Positions 20,261 to 30,278 of a stretch of DNA of 64,000 bases are shown in pieces; within the stretch, counting starts at the first letter, position 1; each line of letters begins with the position of its first letter. Source of the DNA: Anthracocystis setariae (lineage: Eukaryota; Basidiomycota; Ustilaginomycetes; Ustilaginales; Ustilaginaceae); assembly GCA_928724745.1 (NCBI GenBank), contig CAKMXJ010000003.1:1488001-1552000 (forward strand), written 5' to 3'. A model generated the notes under the pieces. It worked only from the letters and a program-made list of their open reading frames with translations. It made no database searches and was not told where the DNA came from. The position numbers and the translations under genes were made by a program.

Positions 20261-20407
20261 TATATGTACAGGGCGGAAATCCTTGCGAGCACGATCAAGG
20301 CCTGGTGCGCCCAATATCGAGCAACTTAGCTGCAAATCCCGAAAGGATCTAGCGAAACGGGAGACAAGAATGCACGATAGATAGAGTTCGGAAAAGACGA
20401 GCGAGAT

Positions 20408-21383
20408 TCAACAGTTGCAAGCCTCCTTGCGACCAGCCTGCTGATCGTTCTGCAGATCTACGCCACCAGCCTGTCCGCCGCTTGGCTGTCTTGCGCCATT
20501 GGCTGCACCTCCCGCTGCCGCCGCGTTTCTTGCCAAGTGCAGGTCGATTGGGATCTTTTTAGCAATTTCAGTAAACACCTCGACAACACCTTGGCCGGTC
20601 TTGGCTGATGTTTCAAAGAACAACAGACCGGCCTCCTTAGCGTACGCCTCGGCTTCGTCCTTGGGTACAGCCCGCAACGAGTCGGCTGCCTCTGGTGTTG
20701 CTGTTGCGGTGTCGTCATCCTCGTCGTTGTCGTCTGCAGCGCTGGTGGAAGGAGATTCGTTGAGCAGGTCGATCTTGTTGCCAATCAGCGCGATGACAAT
20801 GTTGGGGTTGGCCTGGCGTTGAAGTTCCTTGACCCACGACTTGGCCTTTTCGAAAGAGGAGGCCTTGGTGACGTCGTAGATCACAGCACTGGCCTGGGCG
20901 TTGCGGTAGTACATGGGAGCGAGAGAGTGGAAACGCTCCTGTCCCGCAGTGTCCCAGATCTCAAACTTGATCAAGCGGTCTTCGAGACGGCACTTTTGCT
21001 GTAGAGCGGCGGTCAAGGGAGCGAGCAAGAGATCGGAATTGTGTCAGTTCGATCGAAGCTGGCTGACATGCTGTTGCACGGACGATTCAATTGACTTACG
21101 GTGAGGAATGCGGCACCGATGGTCGGTTCCTTGTTCTCCTGGAAGTCGTTTTGCACGAATCGGATGACGACCGATGATTTGCCGACAGCAGCCTCACCTG
21201 TGAAGAAGGAGTCAAATACAACAATGGATGGGTGTTAGAACACGAGTCGAGGCATAGAAATGATCTGAGCCTGGAGATATGTCGATGCGTACCAAGCAGG
21301 ACCAGCTTTGTCTGGAAAGGTTTCTGAGGGGCGGCGTTGGCGGCATCGCCAGCATTGGTAGCCGAAGAAGCTTGGGCGGACAT
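20408..21383 (-). CDS. Rab5/Ypt5-type early-endosome small GTPase (three exons)
   Basis: A Rab5-subfamily GTPase for early-endosome fusion and endocytic traffic. Exons on the minus strand: 21293-21383, 21100-21197 and 20408-20998. The introns are 95 and 101 nt, with donors GTACGC and GTAAGT and acceptors CACAG and TACAG, giving 259 residues. P-loop GEAAVGKS (31-38), Rab5 hallmark PTIGAAFLT (55-63), [18 protein letters not shown] (from 78), GNKIDLL and ETSAKTG are all present. The C-terminus KEACNC carries a CXC prenylation motif. An acidic Asp/Glu/Thr/Ala-rich insertion of about 33 residues follows the NKID motif, making the protein longer than animal Rab5 (about 215 residues). Assignment to Rab5 is firm; orthology to a particular yeast Vps21/Ypt52/Ypt53 paralogue is not decided. 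Confidence 0.93.
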
Positions 21384-21960
21384 GCTTGCTGTTTTGCTTG
21401 GTGCCTTGTGGATATGAAATTTTGGGACTGATCTGAGTTGGGTCGCCTGTTGGGTCGAGCAAATGCGAGCACTGGTAAGTGATGACTTTGATGTCGAACC
21501 AGATGTAGTTGATTTAGTTGCTGAGGATTCACAGCTCAGCAGAGAGAGATTATTGGAAGGTGCTGTGTAGTTATCGCGAGAGAGAGAGAGATAGGGAGAG
21601 AGTCAACGATAAGGCTGAAGCTGTCGATGCTCAAGCTTTCGGAGAAAGAGATGAAGATGGAGATGGAGAAGGAGATGGTGAGTGATAAAATGACAAGCAG
21701 TAGTGTGTGCCACAGTGATTGTGTGAAATTCAAATCGAGTTTCTGTGCCTGTGCAGCAGCAGCGGTAGCAGCGGCGGTAGCAGCAGCGTGTGCGTGTGTG
21801 TCTTTGTGGAGCTGTGCGCGCGCGGGCAAAGGAAATAATGGTCGTGGCGCAGCAGTACAGAACGATTCAATCCGAAAGAGCGAGACACCGAATGAATTTG
21901 GACAGCGCGGAGGAGGGGAAAGGGCGGTTGTGGCATTTGGAATCAACGACTGAGCGACCG

Positions 21961-22000
21961 AGCAAGCAAGCGAGCGAACGAACGAACGAACGAGCGAACG
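21961..22000. repeat. Tetramer repeats (AAGC then GAAC/GAGC)
   Basis: Tandem AAGC units pass into CGAA-type units with an occasional GAGC variant, about ten units in all. Confidence 0.85.
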
Positions 22001-22370
22001 AGGCACAAGGCACAGGCGGCCCGTCCAAATTCGAGATTACGCTCTCTCTGCGTCCGAATTTAGCCCACGTTTTTCGTCATTCGGCATGGCTCCCGCATGT
22101 AGCCTATTGAGATCTCACAGTACTGTACTTTCGAAATTTCCATCTTGCTTCCCACAGAGTTTGCCGTATACGACATTATTGACGCTTCGTATTGACCCTG
22201 TGTGGTGACCAAGACAAGAGGTACAGAGCTAGGTGTTTTGCAGGTCATATAGAAGCTAGAAGTACATTGCAGTTGCGTTGGGTTGCGTTGGAGGACATAG
22301 TGATACAAAAGGGACCGCGATCGAGATCGAGCAGTGCAGTGCAGAGGAGAGGAGATGCGATGCGATGTCA

Positions 22371-22394
22371 GGCTAGGCTAGGCTAGGCTAGGCT
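22371..22394. repeat. GGCTA pentamer tandem repeat
   Basis: Almost five GGCTA units, 12 bp beyond the NC2-alpha stop codon. Confidence 0.85.
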
Positions 22395-22406
22395 GCAGGG
22401 GTTGAA

Positions 22407-22975
22407 CTAATCGGACTCTTCCGCATTCTTGGCAGTCCTTCTCCTCTTGCCTCCTCTGTTATCTCCGGTGACTCCAGCTCCATCCGCCTCGACTGGATCT
22501 GGCACCTTGGCCACGATATCCTTGAGGAAGTCGAAAGTCTCGTTGTTGTGCACAGTTCGCTTGCTGTTTACCAGGTGAGATCGCATTTCAGATAAGGCGC
22601 ATGTCAGCACTTTGGTCCCCATCTGACTCTAGAGAAGAAGATATGTGAAAGGGTGAGATGGTGGTGGTGGCAACAACTTACACATGATAAGGTGTCATCT
22701 TCTTTGCACCTCTTGCGCGTGTCTCTTTAGCCGCTTCCTCGACAATGCTCGCCATGAAGAGCTCCAGTGCTTTGGCTGAACCCCAACCCAATAGAAAAAA
22801 AGCCGATACGAGTCAGCCATCGATCAGCTTTCCAGCATCAATCCATGTCGAGCATGTTGCACTTACAGATGAGAACTGGCGTAGCTTGCGCGACCTTTCC
22901 GACATCCTCGTCCGCCTGCATGATCTTTTTGATGCGGGCGACGGGAAACTTGCACTGTGCAGATCGTTTGACCAT
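22407..22975 (-). CDS. BUR6: NC2-alpha / DRAP1 / Bur6 histone-fold corepressor (three exons)
   Basis: Alpha subunit of negative cofactor 2, which binds TBP-DNA with NC2-beta and blocks TFIIA/TFIIB entry. The gene was reconstructed from three short exons on the minus strand: 22867-22975, 22682-22775 and 22407-22626. Introns are 91 and 55 nt, giving 140 residues. Exon 1 reads [19 protein letters not shown], the start of the histone fold. Exon 2 gives [18 protein letters not shown] up to KKMTPYH. Exon 3 gives [10 protein letters not shown] and [14 protein letters not shown], the DRAP1-type tail, and ends in a basic GGKRRRT stretch. The exon 2/3 junction is ambiguous: GT before GTAAGT with acceptor CTAGAG gives HVQM, while GTGTAAG with acceptor CTAG gives HSQM at the same length. 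Confidence 0.88.
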
Positions 22976-23374
22976 CCTGACACCGCTTCCTAAACGTAGT
23001 TGACGAGAGATGAATTGTTAGACACACAGAACCAATGTGATGGTGCACGAGAGCGTGGTTGACGAGATGCAAGTGGAGAGAGGCGTGTTTGGCAGCGTTC
23101 AGGGTGCAGATGCGTTGAAATGCGGCCGCCTTGAATCTAAACTTGTCACGGCCGAAAAAAAAAATACCAAGCACAGGCTGCAGTCCTCGGCTTGGTGACA
23201 CCATACTGTATTGCCCAACACACAAACAGCATCGAACAACAGACTCGAGACCATTTTCGGCTCGCTTCATTGGAGAGCTTACTTGGTTTAGTACCAAGGT
23301 TCCCATACGCTCGACTGGTTGTTCTTTCAGCTTGTCCATCACAGCGGCCAATCATCAGCATGATCGCATTGACA

Positions 23375-23451
<77 letters not shown>

Positions 23452-23508
23452 TGTGTGTCTGTGTGTAAAAGTGGAGAGCTAGCTTCTTCCGATTGACGAT
23501 GGAGGCTA
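22976..23508. other. NC2-alpha upstream region with long GT microsatellite
   Basis: No gene is supported. A run of nine A (23155-23163) and a long (GT)n tract at 23384-23450 lie between the NC2-alpha start and the CSN3 stop, both on the minus strand. Confidence 0.6.
23384..23450. repeat. (TG)n microsatellite, about 33 units
   Basis: Uninterrupted TG dinucleotides for 67 bases, followed by imperfect CTGTGTGTCTGTGTGT to about 23466. It is the longest perfect microsatellite in the window and ends about 60 bp from the CSN3 stop codon. Confidence 0.97.
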
Positions 23509-25051
23509 TCAGTAATCACCTTCATCGTATTCGTCGCCACCCGAAAAGGCATCGCCTCCAGCTGCTCTGAAATTCCGCATTTTGATACTTGGAAGCAGAT
23601 AAGCATGGCTCCTTTCCACTTGCCGATCCCTCTCCTGCAGCAGGGTTTGCCATTGTTTCGCCGTGCTGATCTTGTCATCAAGCAGTTTGATGGACGCTGA
23701 CGAAGTATAAGAGTCGCCGCCGAAGGGATCAAAGTGTACGATCCAGTCTCGGCTTGGCTCGTTGGACGAAGCGTTGGATGGTGGGGCGAGCGTGGCGTGA
23801 ACCCATCCCTTACGCGTCTAAATGGTTTGCATCATCCAAAGAAACATGTCAGTAGAGAAAAGGAGTGCAGAGCCGGTGCAGGTTTGCTACCAAGATGATA
23901 CTCACGATTTCAGCCACGTCTTGCGAAAGCGCTCGGATGGCATCGGGACCATCGGCACCCACCAACTGTGCAATCTTGTCCAGAGACAAAGCGGTATATA
24001 CCTCTGCGAGCCTCTGGATCCTCCGCTGCCTGTACAGAGCCACGACTCTGTTGACCAGACGCGTGTTCCTATCCTTTTCAAACGCATCCCTCTTGTCGTG
24101 CACGAGGCGATGCAGTTGCGCCTCGCTTGGCTTGTCGCTGCTCTCGTATGCAGCCACCAGAGCCAAGTACGGCTGTGCAAGCTGCTTGAATGTTCTTGTC
24201 ACCACCTGGGGTGTATACCTTGGCACTGCACTTGTTTTGCCATCCGCCAAGAGCTCAACCAGCACGAGCTTCTTGTACGCATCCATGTGGATCGCACTCA
24301 CAGCGACTGCTGGGCTCGAGATGCAAGTCTCGAGTGCATCGATGGCATCGTGCAGCCTGTCGAGCTTGATGTAGATCAATGCAGCGTAGTAAAAGTACTG
24401 CAGGACGTCGGAATGCGTCAAGGGGGTGAGATTGGTGTCGGCATCGATGAGGGGAAGATCGAGGAGCATGGTGGCAGCTTCGGCGTATCTGCGAGTCTTG
24501 AGATACTGATATGCGAGCATGGGATGAAGTGTGGTGATGGTGTCGGAGCGGATGAGGAAGCGAGATGCCAACGCTTGAAGAAGTTGCAATGCGGATTCTG
24601 GGTTGGTGATCCGGTCTCCCAATGCGGTGAACGTTGCTGCGAGCTGTGTCAGCTTATCCGATGCCAGCCTGACCTGCGTTTGATCAAATCTGGCGATAAA
24701 AGCGTTGATATGTGGAAGAAGCACGGTGGCATTCTCGGGGGAGGCGGCTGCGTGTGTAGCTCGGGCAGCAAGAATGTAGAGCATGCCCAATGAATGTTGC
24801 GCCGGGTTGAGCGCAGTCAAGGGATCCACATTGGCTTGGATAGGATCGCATAGCACGGCTTCGGATGCACTTGCAGTTTCTGCACGACTGGAGCTGGATG
24901 CACTTTGAAAAGACTCGACGTCGGGATGGTGAGGTGAGCAGAGCTTGCGCAGAGCAGGAAGAAGAACGGTCTGGATCTTGGTGGCGTCTGAACCGCACTC
25001 GAGGATGAGCGCCAAGGTATCCTCGATGCCCGTGAGAACGGTGATTGCCAT
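23509..25051 (-). CDS. CSN3: COP9 signalosome subunit 3 (CSN3), PCI protein, two exons
   Basis: Predicted CSN3 subunit of the COP9 signalosome, which removes Nedd8 from cullins. Exon 1 is 23906-25051 (ATG 25051), the intron is 23818-23905 (88 nt, GTGAGT to TTTAG), and exon 2 is 23509-23817, giving 484 residues. The N-terminal two-thirds is a helical-repeat region (MLYILAARATHAA, DVLQYFYYAALIYIKLDRL, MDAYKKLVLVELL). The PCI domain crosses the intron: NRVVALYRQRRIQRLAEVY, TALSLDKIAQLVG, then after splicing RKGWVHATLAPP and DWIVHFDPFG. The acidic tail ends GGDEYDEGDY. Without splicing the frame would end in a spurious tail after DVAEI, so the two-exon model is preferred. Confidence 0.88.
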
Positions 25052-25699
25052 TTTGACTTTCCTTATCTCCGCAGTGACCGAATTCGTTCGATGCGTTCGA
25101 TCTCGAAAGAGAGAGAAAGCTTAAGGAGGGAGAGAGTTGGATGGTAGGAAAGGGAAAAGGACAGCAAGCAAGCAAGCAAGCCAGCCAGCCAGCGTCAAGT
25201 CAAGTGTCACATTCCGAGAGTTGAACTGCAGAGGCGGTTTCTCCTCCACATCGGCGTGAAGGCTCAGCAGTTTCCAGTGTTGAAAAGTTGAGCTGTAACA
25301 ACGCCAACTCAAAATTCGACACTCCGAGCTATAATACGAAAAAAGAAGAGTCAGAGCGTAGTGGCGTCGTCTTGTTTCATGACACCGCGCTTTGGGCTGT
25401 TGGCGGCAACGGACGCTTCAACGGGATCAAGAGCCGCGTGCATACTGTGCAGTACAGTATTCGAATTTTAGTACAGTAGAGCGCGGAATTTCAACTTGGA
25501 ACTGTTGCTTACTACACTACACTACAGTTGCAGCTACAGCTACTCCTACTCTTACTCCTTACAAGTCACTCTCACACTCACTATACTCAGCTTTCGGCGT
25601 GAGCGTGAGTTGCATATTTCCGGCCCGACTCTTGTCTAACACCATCAACCTCCTCTTCACACCACCATCGACTCGTCTCGCTACGATATCACATTCATC
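25052..25699. promoter_or_regulatory. Divergent promoter region CSN3 / SPT small-subunit-like gene
   Basis: A 648-bp region between opposed starts. It contains AAGC/CAGC tetramer repeats at 25164-25193, ACTAC repeats near 25512-25526 and CT-rich sequence near 25540-25590. No specific factor site is recognised. Confidence 0.5.
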
Positions 25700-26350
25700 A
25701 TGGCAGTCAAGACGCGCAAATCTGCCAAAGCGGCTGCTACAACGGCCTCCTCCGCTGAGCACGTTGAATCCAACGTCCAATCTAGCACGTCATCCTCCTC
25801 CTCCACCACCTCGACCATCAACGCTGGCACCCACGTCCCGCTCAAGACTGTCACTCGCGATCCCTACAAACTCGAATCCACCTGGAACCCCATCAGGATC
25901 CTCGACCGCAAACTCTTCCGCGCCTACTGGAACATTGAGGCCACCTTTGTCCTGTCCATGCTCGAAGCGTGGGAAGTCTTCCTCGTCATCGTCGTCTTTG
26001 TCATCCTCACCCTACTCCTCTGGTATTCCCTCATCTACTACTTCCCCAGACACATCCAGCAGGTCGCCACAAGAGCATTGTACTATGTCTATGGAAATCA
26101 TCCTCCTCCTCAACTCGCAGCGGCCGTCATCACCAACCCGGCAGCCAACCTCACCAGCGTCGCAGCAGCCGCAGCCGATGGCGTCTTGGAAAAACTCATC
26201 GCCAGCAAAAATCAACTCCTCGCAAGCCTCAACACCGAATTAGCCGCAAAAGATACAAACCAAGACGTCGTAGATACCCTCCTCTCCAACCTGAACAACG
26301 TCAAACACTTGATCGCAAACGCTGCCTCCACCGTCAAAACCGAGTTGTAG
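25700..26350 (+). CDS. Probable serine palmitoyltransferase small-subunit-like membrane protein
   Basis: A 216-residue protein (ATG 25700) with a Ser/Thr/Ala-rich tail of about 50 residues, a compact hydrophobic core at about 74-117, and a C-terminal helical region rich in Ala/Asn/Leu. The core (AYWNIEATFVLSMLEAWE, then VILTLLLWYSLIYYFP) matches the pattern of SPT small subunits (ssSPT/Tsc3): aromatic start, Met/Leu-Glu-x-Trp-Glu just before one membrane helix, and Tyr-Phe-Pro after it. Such subunits activate the Lcb1-Lcb2 enzyme for the first step of sphingolipid synthesis in the ER. Both extensions make it longer than typical family members (about 70-80 residues). Assignment rests on this short motif and is moderate. 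Confidence 0.65.
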   Translation: MAVKTRKSAKAAATTASSAEHVESNVQSSTSSSSSTTSTINAGTHVPLKTVTRDPYKLESTWNPIRILDRKLFRAYWNIEATFVLSMLEAWEVFLVIVVFVILTLLLWYSLIYYFPRHIQQVATRALYYVYGNHPPPQLAAAVITNPAANLTSVAAAAADGVLEKLIASKNQLLASLNTELAAKDTNQDVVDTLLSNLNNVKHLIANAASTVKTEL

Positions 26351-26546
26351 CCACTCACTTGCCCACCTCGCACCACCCCCCTGTATTGTTATGTAGATAT
26401 CACATGTGGACAAATCCCTATCCTCAACATCATCGACTGTACCCAACACCAACCAACCCACAGACGATCGATCGTCTTAAAAACACAGCGTAATTGCACG
26501 CGCGCGACTGTCTACCTTGCCTTCTGAATTGAAATCGGCTGTCTAC
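26351..26546. other. Short convergent intergenic spacer
   Basis: A 196-bp gap between the SPT small-subunit-like gene and SQS1. It should hold both 3' UTRs. No other feature is seen. Confidence 0.5.
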
Positions 26547-29500
26547 CTAGAACCCAAGACCGCCTCTCGAAATCTTGACCGTGGCCGAAACAGGATTGGC
26601 CATCCCTTTCGAACTGCCAATGCCACTTCCTTCCATCCACCCCATCGCCGCCAACAACTTGTGACCGATATTATCCTTACCAATTCTATCCGCACCAAAC
26701 CCAACCTCCTCCCCCTCTCTATTCTTAGGCACCGTACCACCGCCCACACCATAACCCCCACCTCCCGCACCCCTACCCTTCCTACTCCTCCCCTTATCCT
26801 TAAACTCGCTCCTGCCAGCATCGTTACCAAATGACGCGCCAGCATTCGAATACACAATCCGCTTCACCTTCCTATAATCCACATTCACCCCGCTCTGACT
26901 CGTCTTGATCAGCGTCGGGAAGCGATCGCGTCCCTTGCCCTTACTCTTGCTCTGCAGATGGTACGCAGCCGCCAGGGCGTGCACTTCGGCACGTGCAAAC
27001 TTGTCCATCGGCTGGCATCGCATCGTATTCCTACCCCTCTCGCTGAGGAACAGCTGGATCTGCTGATTCAACTCTTCCATGTTGGTCGCAAATCGCTTGT
27101 CCAACCCCAACGACATGGCATCGCCGCCCGCAAGAGTGCTTCCACCAAACGACAAGATCGACGAGTCCACCGCATCCACAGAGCCTGCCGCATTCACCGC
27201 CGACAGCACGTGGTTCGAATGCGCTTTCAAACTGGCTCGCATCTCGCGCTTCTCCGCCTTACGCGCCAACTTGGCCTGCTTCTTGGTCGATTTCGTCTTG
27301 CCGCTGCTCCCGGCCTTACCGTGCGTGTTGGGGAACGGATTCAGCGCCGCAGCTTGTCGCTCCATCAGACGCTGCTGCTTCTTGGTCGCTTTGCTCGCAC
27401 GATCCTTGTCCCATTGCTGCTGAAGCTGCTCGGCCCACAGATCGTCGTCGTTGAACTTGCGGCCTTTGCGCTTCCCATTCTTGGCCGTAGCAATGGATCC
27501 GAGACCGTAGGCCGCATCGTCCGAATCGATCTCGTTCTCATCCGCAGCGAGGTCCATGAGATCCGAGAAATCGCCGCGAGAGATGGCGTGGAAGAGCTTC
27601 TTCTGCGCGCGCTTGGATGCATTCGCTGCAGCACCACTGCCGATCCCGGCACCACCAACTTGCGAAGAAAGCGCACGGATGAACTCCTCATCTTGATCTG
27701 CCCAGGAGGAGTGCTTGCCACGGAACATGCCGTCATCGTCATCGTCATCGTCTGAATCCGAATCCGAATCCGAATCCGAGTCCGAGTCCGAACCTTCGCT
27801 GAAGATCTCGCTGCTCTCTTCATCGTCGTCTGCCAAGATGATACGAAGCTGTTCGGCCAGATCTTCATCCTCCCCGTCAGATCCATCGTCTTGGTCGGCA
27901 CCTTTCATGACGGACGGGTTGGCAGCGTGCACTGACGAGACACTTTCAGCATCGTCTTGGTCGCTGTCGGCCTCACTCTCGGTGAGCCACTCTTTGACCT
28001 CGTCCATGTGGATGTCATCTTGGATGTCGCCGAAGCCAAGCTGACGACCGCCCTTCTGTGGATCCATGCCGTTCATGAAGCGAATCATGGCATCTAGATG
28101 CGTCGGATCATCGAGCTTGTTCGACAGACGACGTGCCTTGCCTTTGCCCTTACCAGATGCGCCTGCCGGAAGGTCACCGTTGACCGTCTCCACCACCGTA
28201 CCAGCGTCCGCAAAGAGACCGTTGTCTTCGACTTCAGAGTCAGAGTCGGCTGCCTGGTTCATGATGTTCTGCATATAGTCGGCGACAATGGCGTCTTGGT
28301 CTGCCTTGCGACTTCGTGCCGTGTGGCGCGACGCAGCAGCACGGCCAGCGAGCGAGCGCTTGGCACGCTGACCGCCTCGACGGTTAGCAGGCTTGTCCAT
28401 GGCAACATCGTCGTCGCTGGCCGACTCCCATTCGTTGCGGTCAGCACGGATGGCCTTGGCGAGGATGGGATCGCTGATCACGTCGACGTTGCGACGGCGG
28501 GTGATGGAGATGCCGGCAGTGGCAGCGGCGAGATCTTGCTCAGCAGCTTTGTTCTCGTCCGAATCGCCGGGTGGGCCATCGCTGCCCCAGTCGAGGTCAG
28601 AATCGCCCTGACGTGGAACACGTTTAGGCTTGCGGTGCTTTGCGGACTGCTTCTTCTTGGATGCAGTGGCGTTGGTGTACGGTGCTGCGTCTCCAAGCGC
28701 AACACGGTGGGACGAGTGAGTCGTGGCGATGATGTGAGCCGAGCTAGCAGTAGTCGCGCCTGGGTCTTGGCCTTCGAAGTCGAGAAGGAAGCCAAAGTCG
28801 GTTTGGTCCACTACATGGACCTGGTCACTGACCTCTGCAATGGCTGCAGGCTCAGCTTGCTTGATGGGCTCGGCGCGAGCGGCGGCAAATGATTGAGAAG
28901 GAACAAGGATGATCTCCTCGTCGTCATCGGTCGAAGCTATCGAGACGAGCGAGGCACGCTTAGTCGCGATCAGAGAGTGCGCTGACGATGGAGTGGATCT
29001 CTTGTCGGAAGTAGGGGCCTCGATGTGGCCATTCTGGTTTGAAGGTGGGATATTGCTCGAAGCTGAGACGGCATCGGGTTGGAAGGCAGGCAGAGACCAA
29101 GAGACGAAGGGTTCGTCTTGAACCATCGACTCTCCCGGTGCAAGCTGCTTGGAGCCCGGGAAAGCGGCGAGAAGTGCGTTGACTTCTTGGTCGTTTGCGT
29201 CGTCCATGATCTGTTGATCGAAATCGAATGAAGTTGAAGGTGCAGCAGGGAAAGTGGGAGCTTGGCGGGAGGGCAGGTACGGGGTAGGTGTTGTTTGCTG
29301 CTTTTCCAGAATCGGTTGGGTAGGATTGGCCTCAGCAGAAGGTGCAGCCTTGACAGCACTCTTTGAAAAGCCTAGACCGGCGTGACGGGTAGCAGAAGGG
29401 TCGCCTTGCTGGGTATTTAGGCGATCCTGAGAATTTGCTGTGAGATCGGCCGAGACATCGTTGGGATCCTTGGGTGGGAGGTTGCCTTTGAGCGGATCGC

Positions 29501-30278
29501 CAAACTCGCCGGTGGCTTTGACGAACGAAACCGGCACCCTGAATGGGCTTTGAGCTTTGTCTGCGGGATCACCGAAGCGGGCTGCGTCGCGCTGTCTCCT
29601 CTCTGGTCTGCGCAGACCAGGGATACCAGCAAGGTATTTGGAATCTTCGGTCTCTTCCGGTGGACGGTACTTGGAGCCACCATGGACGCCGCGGCTTGTG
29701 TAAAACTCGGGAAAGTTGGTGGGGGCGTTGGAACGCGGTGTCCAAGCGGACTTGTTGGAGCTCGCGAGGTTTGCGGCTGCATTGAAGGAACGTTGCGGCG
29801 TCGCAGAGCCAGAAGGCAGGTTGTGCTGCGGTGCGGTACGTGACTGGGGAGGTGGTTCGACATCGGACAGAGCGTCAGACTCCAGATGAGGCTTGATTTT
29901 GTGACGATAGCCAGCCGGCGGCTCTATCGAAAAGTCTGCAGCGTCATCTTGGTCGTCGTCGTCCTCATCGTCATCTTGATCATCGTCGTAGTCTTGAGCA
30001 TGGTCGTGGCGGCGTGTCATGGACGAGTAATCGAAGCCGACCCGATTCTGGCCTTGGACGGCAAGGTTGCCTCCTCGACCTCGACCTCGATAGCCGCCGC
30101 GTGGAGAATTGTAGCCAGAAGCGGAAGGCGAACCGCCAAGGACATTGCCGCGACCTTCGAAAGGCTGGAAGCAGCCACCTCCTCGACCTCGACCTCGACC
30201 TCGACCTCGACCTGCGCCTCCGCCTCGACCTCTAGTTGGACCACCACCTCCACGGCCGCCGTTTCCTTTCTTACCCAT
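26547..30278 (-). CDS. SQS1: SQS1/Pfa1-type R3H and G-patch protein
   Basis: Sqs1 is a G-patch cofactor that stimulates the DEAH helicase Prp43 in late pre-ribosome maturation and spliceosome recycling. ATG 30278, 1243 residues, intronless. The N-terminus is an RGG/GRG box (residues 5-35 and 60-72; RNA-binding, likely methylated). A very long acidic and Ser/Ala-rich region follows, with a DSDSDSDSD run near residue 840, then a Lys-rich segment. The R3H-type domain lies near residues 1080-1130 (MDKFARAEVHALAAAYHLQS). The last 45 residues form a G-patch: GKDNIGHKLLAAMGWMEGSG followed by Gly-rich turns. Its 3' end is convergent with the SPT-like gene. Domain order (RGG, acidic linker, R3H, terminal G-patch) fits SQS1 well. 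Confidence 0.87.
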   Translation of the reverse strand: MGKKGNGGRGGGGPTRGRGGGAGRGRGRGRGRGGGCFQPFEGRGNVLGGSPSASGYNSPRGGYRGRGRGGNLAVQGQNRVGFDYSSMTRRHDHAQDYDDDQDDDEDDDDQDDAADFSIEPPAGYRHKIKPHLESDALSDVEPPPQSRTAPQHNLPSGSATPQRSFNAAANLASSNKSAWTPRSNAPTNFPEFYTSRGVHGGSKYRPPEETEDSKYLAGIPGLRRPERRQRDAARFGDPADKAQSPFRVPVSFVKATGEFGDPLKGNLPPKDPNDVSADLTANSQDRLNTQQGDPSATRHAGLGFSKSAVKAAPSAEANPTQPILEKQQTTPTPYLPSRQAPTFPAAPSTSFDFDQQIMDDANDQEVNALLAAFPGSKQLAPGESMVQDEPFVSWSLPAFQPDAVSASSNIPPSNQNGHIEAPTSDKRSTPSSAHSLIATKRASLVSIASTDDDEEIILVPSQSFAAARAEPIKQAEPAAIAEVSDQVHVVDQTDFGFLLDFEGQDPGATTASSAHIIATTHSSHRVALGDAAPYTNATASKKKQSAKHRKPKRVPRQGDSDLDWGSDGPPGDSDENKAAEQDLAAATAGISITRRRNVDVISDPILAKAIRADRNEWESASDDDVAMDKPANRRGGQRAKRSLAGRAAASRHTARSRKADQDAIVADYMQNIMNQAADSDSEVEDNGLFADAGTVVETVNGDLPAGASGKGKGKARRLSNKLDDPTHLDAMIRFMNGMDPQKGGRQLGFGDIQDDIHMDEVKEWLTESEADSDQDDAESVSSVHAANPSVMKGADQDDGSDGEDEDLAEQLRIILADDDEESSEIFSEGSDSDSDSDSDSDSDDDDDDDGMFRGKHSSWADQDEEFIRALSSQVGGAGIGSGAAANASKRAQKKLFHAISRGDFSDLMDLAADENEIDSDDAAYGLGSIATAKNGKRKGRKFNDDDLWAEQLQQQWDKDRASKATKKQQRLMERQAAALNPFPNTHGKAGSSGKTKSTKKQAKLARKAEKREMRASLKAHSNHVLSAVNAAGSVDAVDSSILSFGGSTLAGGDAMSLGLDKRFATNMEELNQQIQLFLSERGRNTMRCQPMDKFARAEVHALAAAYHLQSKSKGKGRDRFPTLIKTSQSGVNVDYRKVKRIVYSNAGASFGNDAGRSEFKDKGRSRKGRGAGGGGYGVGGGTVPKNREGEEVGFGADRIGKDNIGHKLLAAMGWMEGSGIGSSKGMANPVSATVKISRGGLGF

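Larger units (their letters stand above)
19690..20407. other. LHS1 upstream region and Rab5 3' flank
   Basis: No gene is supported. It contains the LHS1 promoter on the minus strand, with a TGACGTG element at 19974-19980, a CCCTAAC motif at 20045-20051, and five GGAGT-type repeats at about 20236-20260 near the Rab5 3' end. Confidence 0.5.
21384..22406. other. Rab5 upstream region and NC2-alpha 3' flank
   Basis: No gene is supported. It contains CT/GA-rich sequence near 21578-21600, an AGC/GGT-type triplet-rich stretch near 21755-21790, GAAC/GAGC tetramer repeats at 21961-22000 and a GGCTA pentamer repeat at 22371-22394 just after the NC2-alpha stop. The Rab5 promoter should lie in the first few hundred bases. 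Confidence 0.5.

Noticed and set aside
23131..23496. Frame containing a (VC)n dipeptide run
   Set aside because: Produced by the (TG)n microsatellite, not a protein.
23822..24793. 323-codon plus-strand frame
   Set aside because: Antisense to CSN3; no domain and a composition typical of shadow frames.
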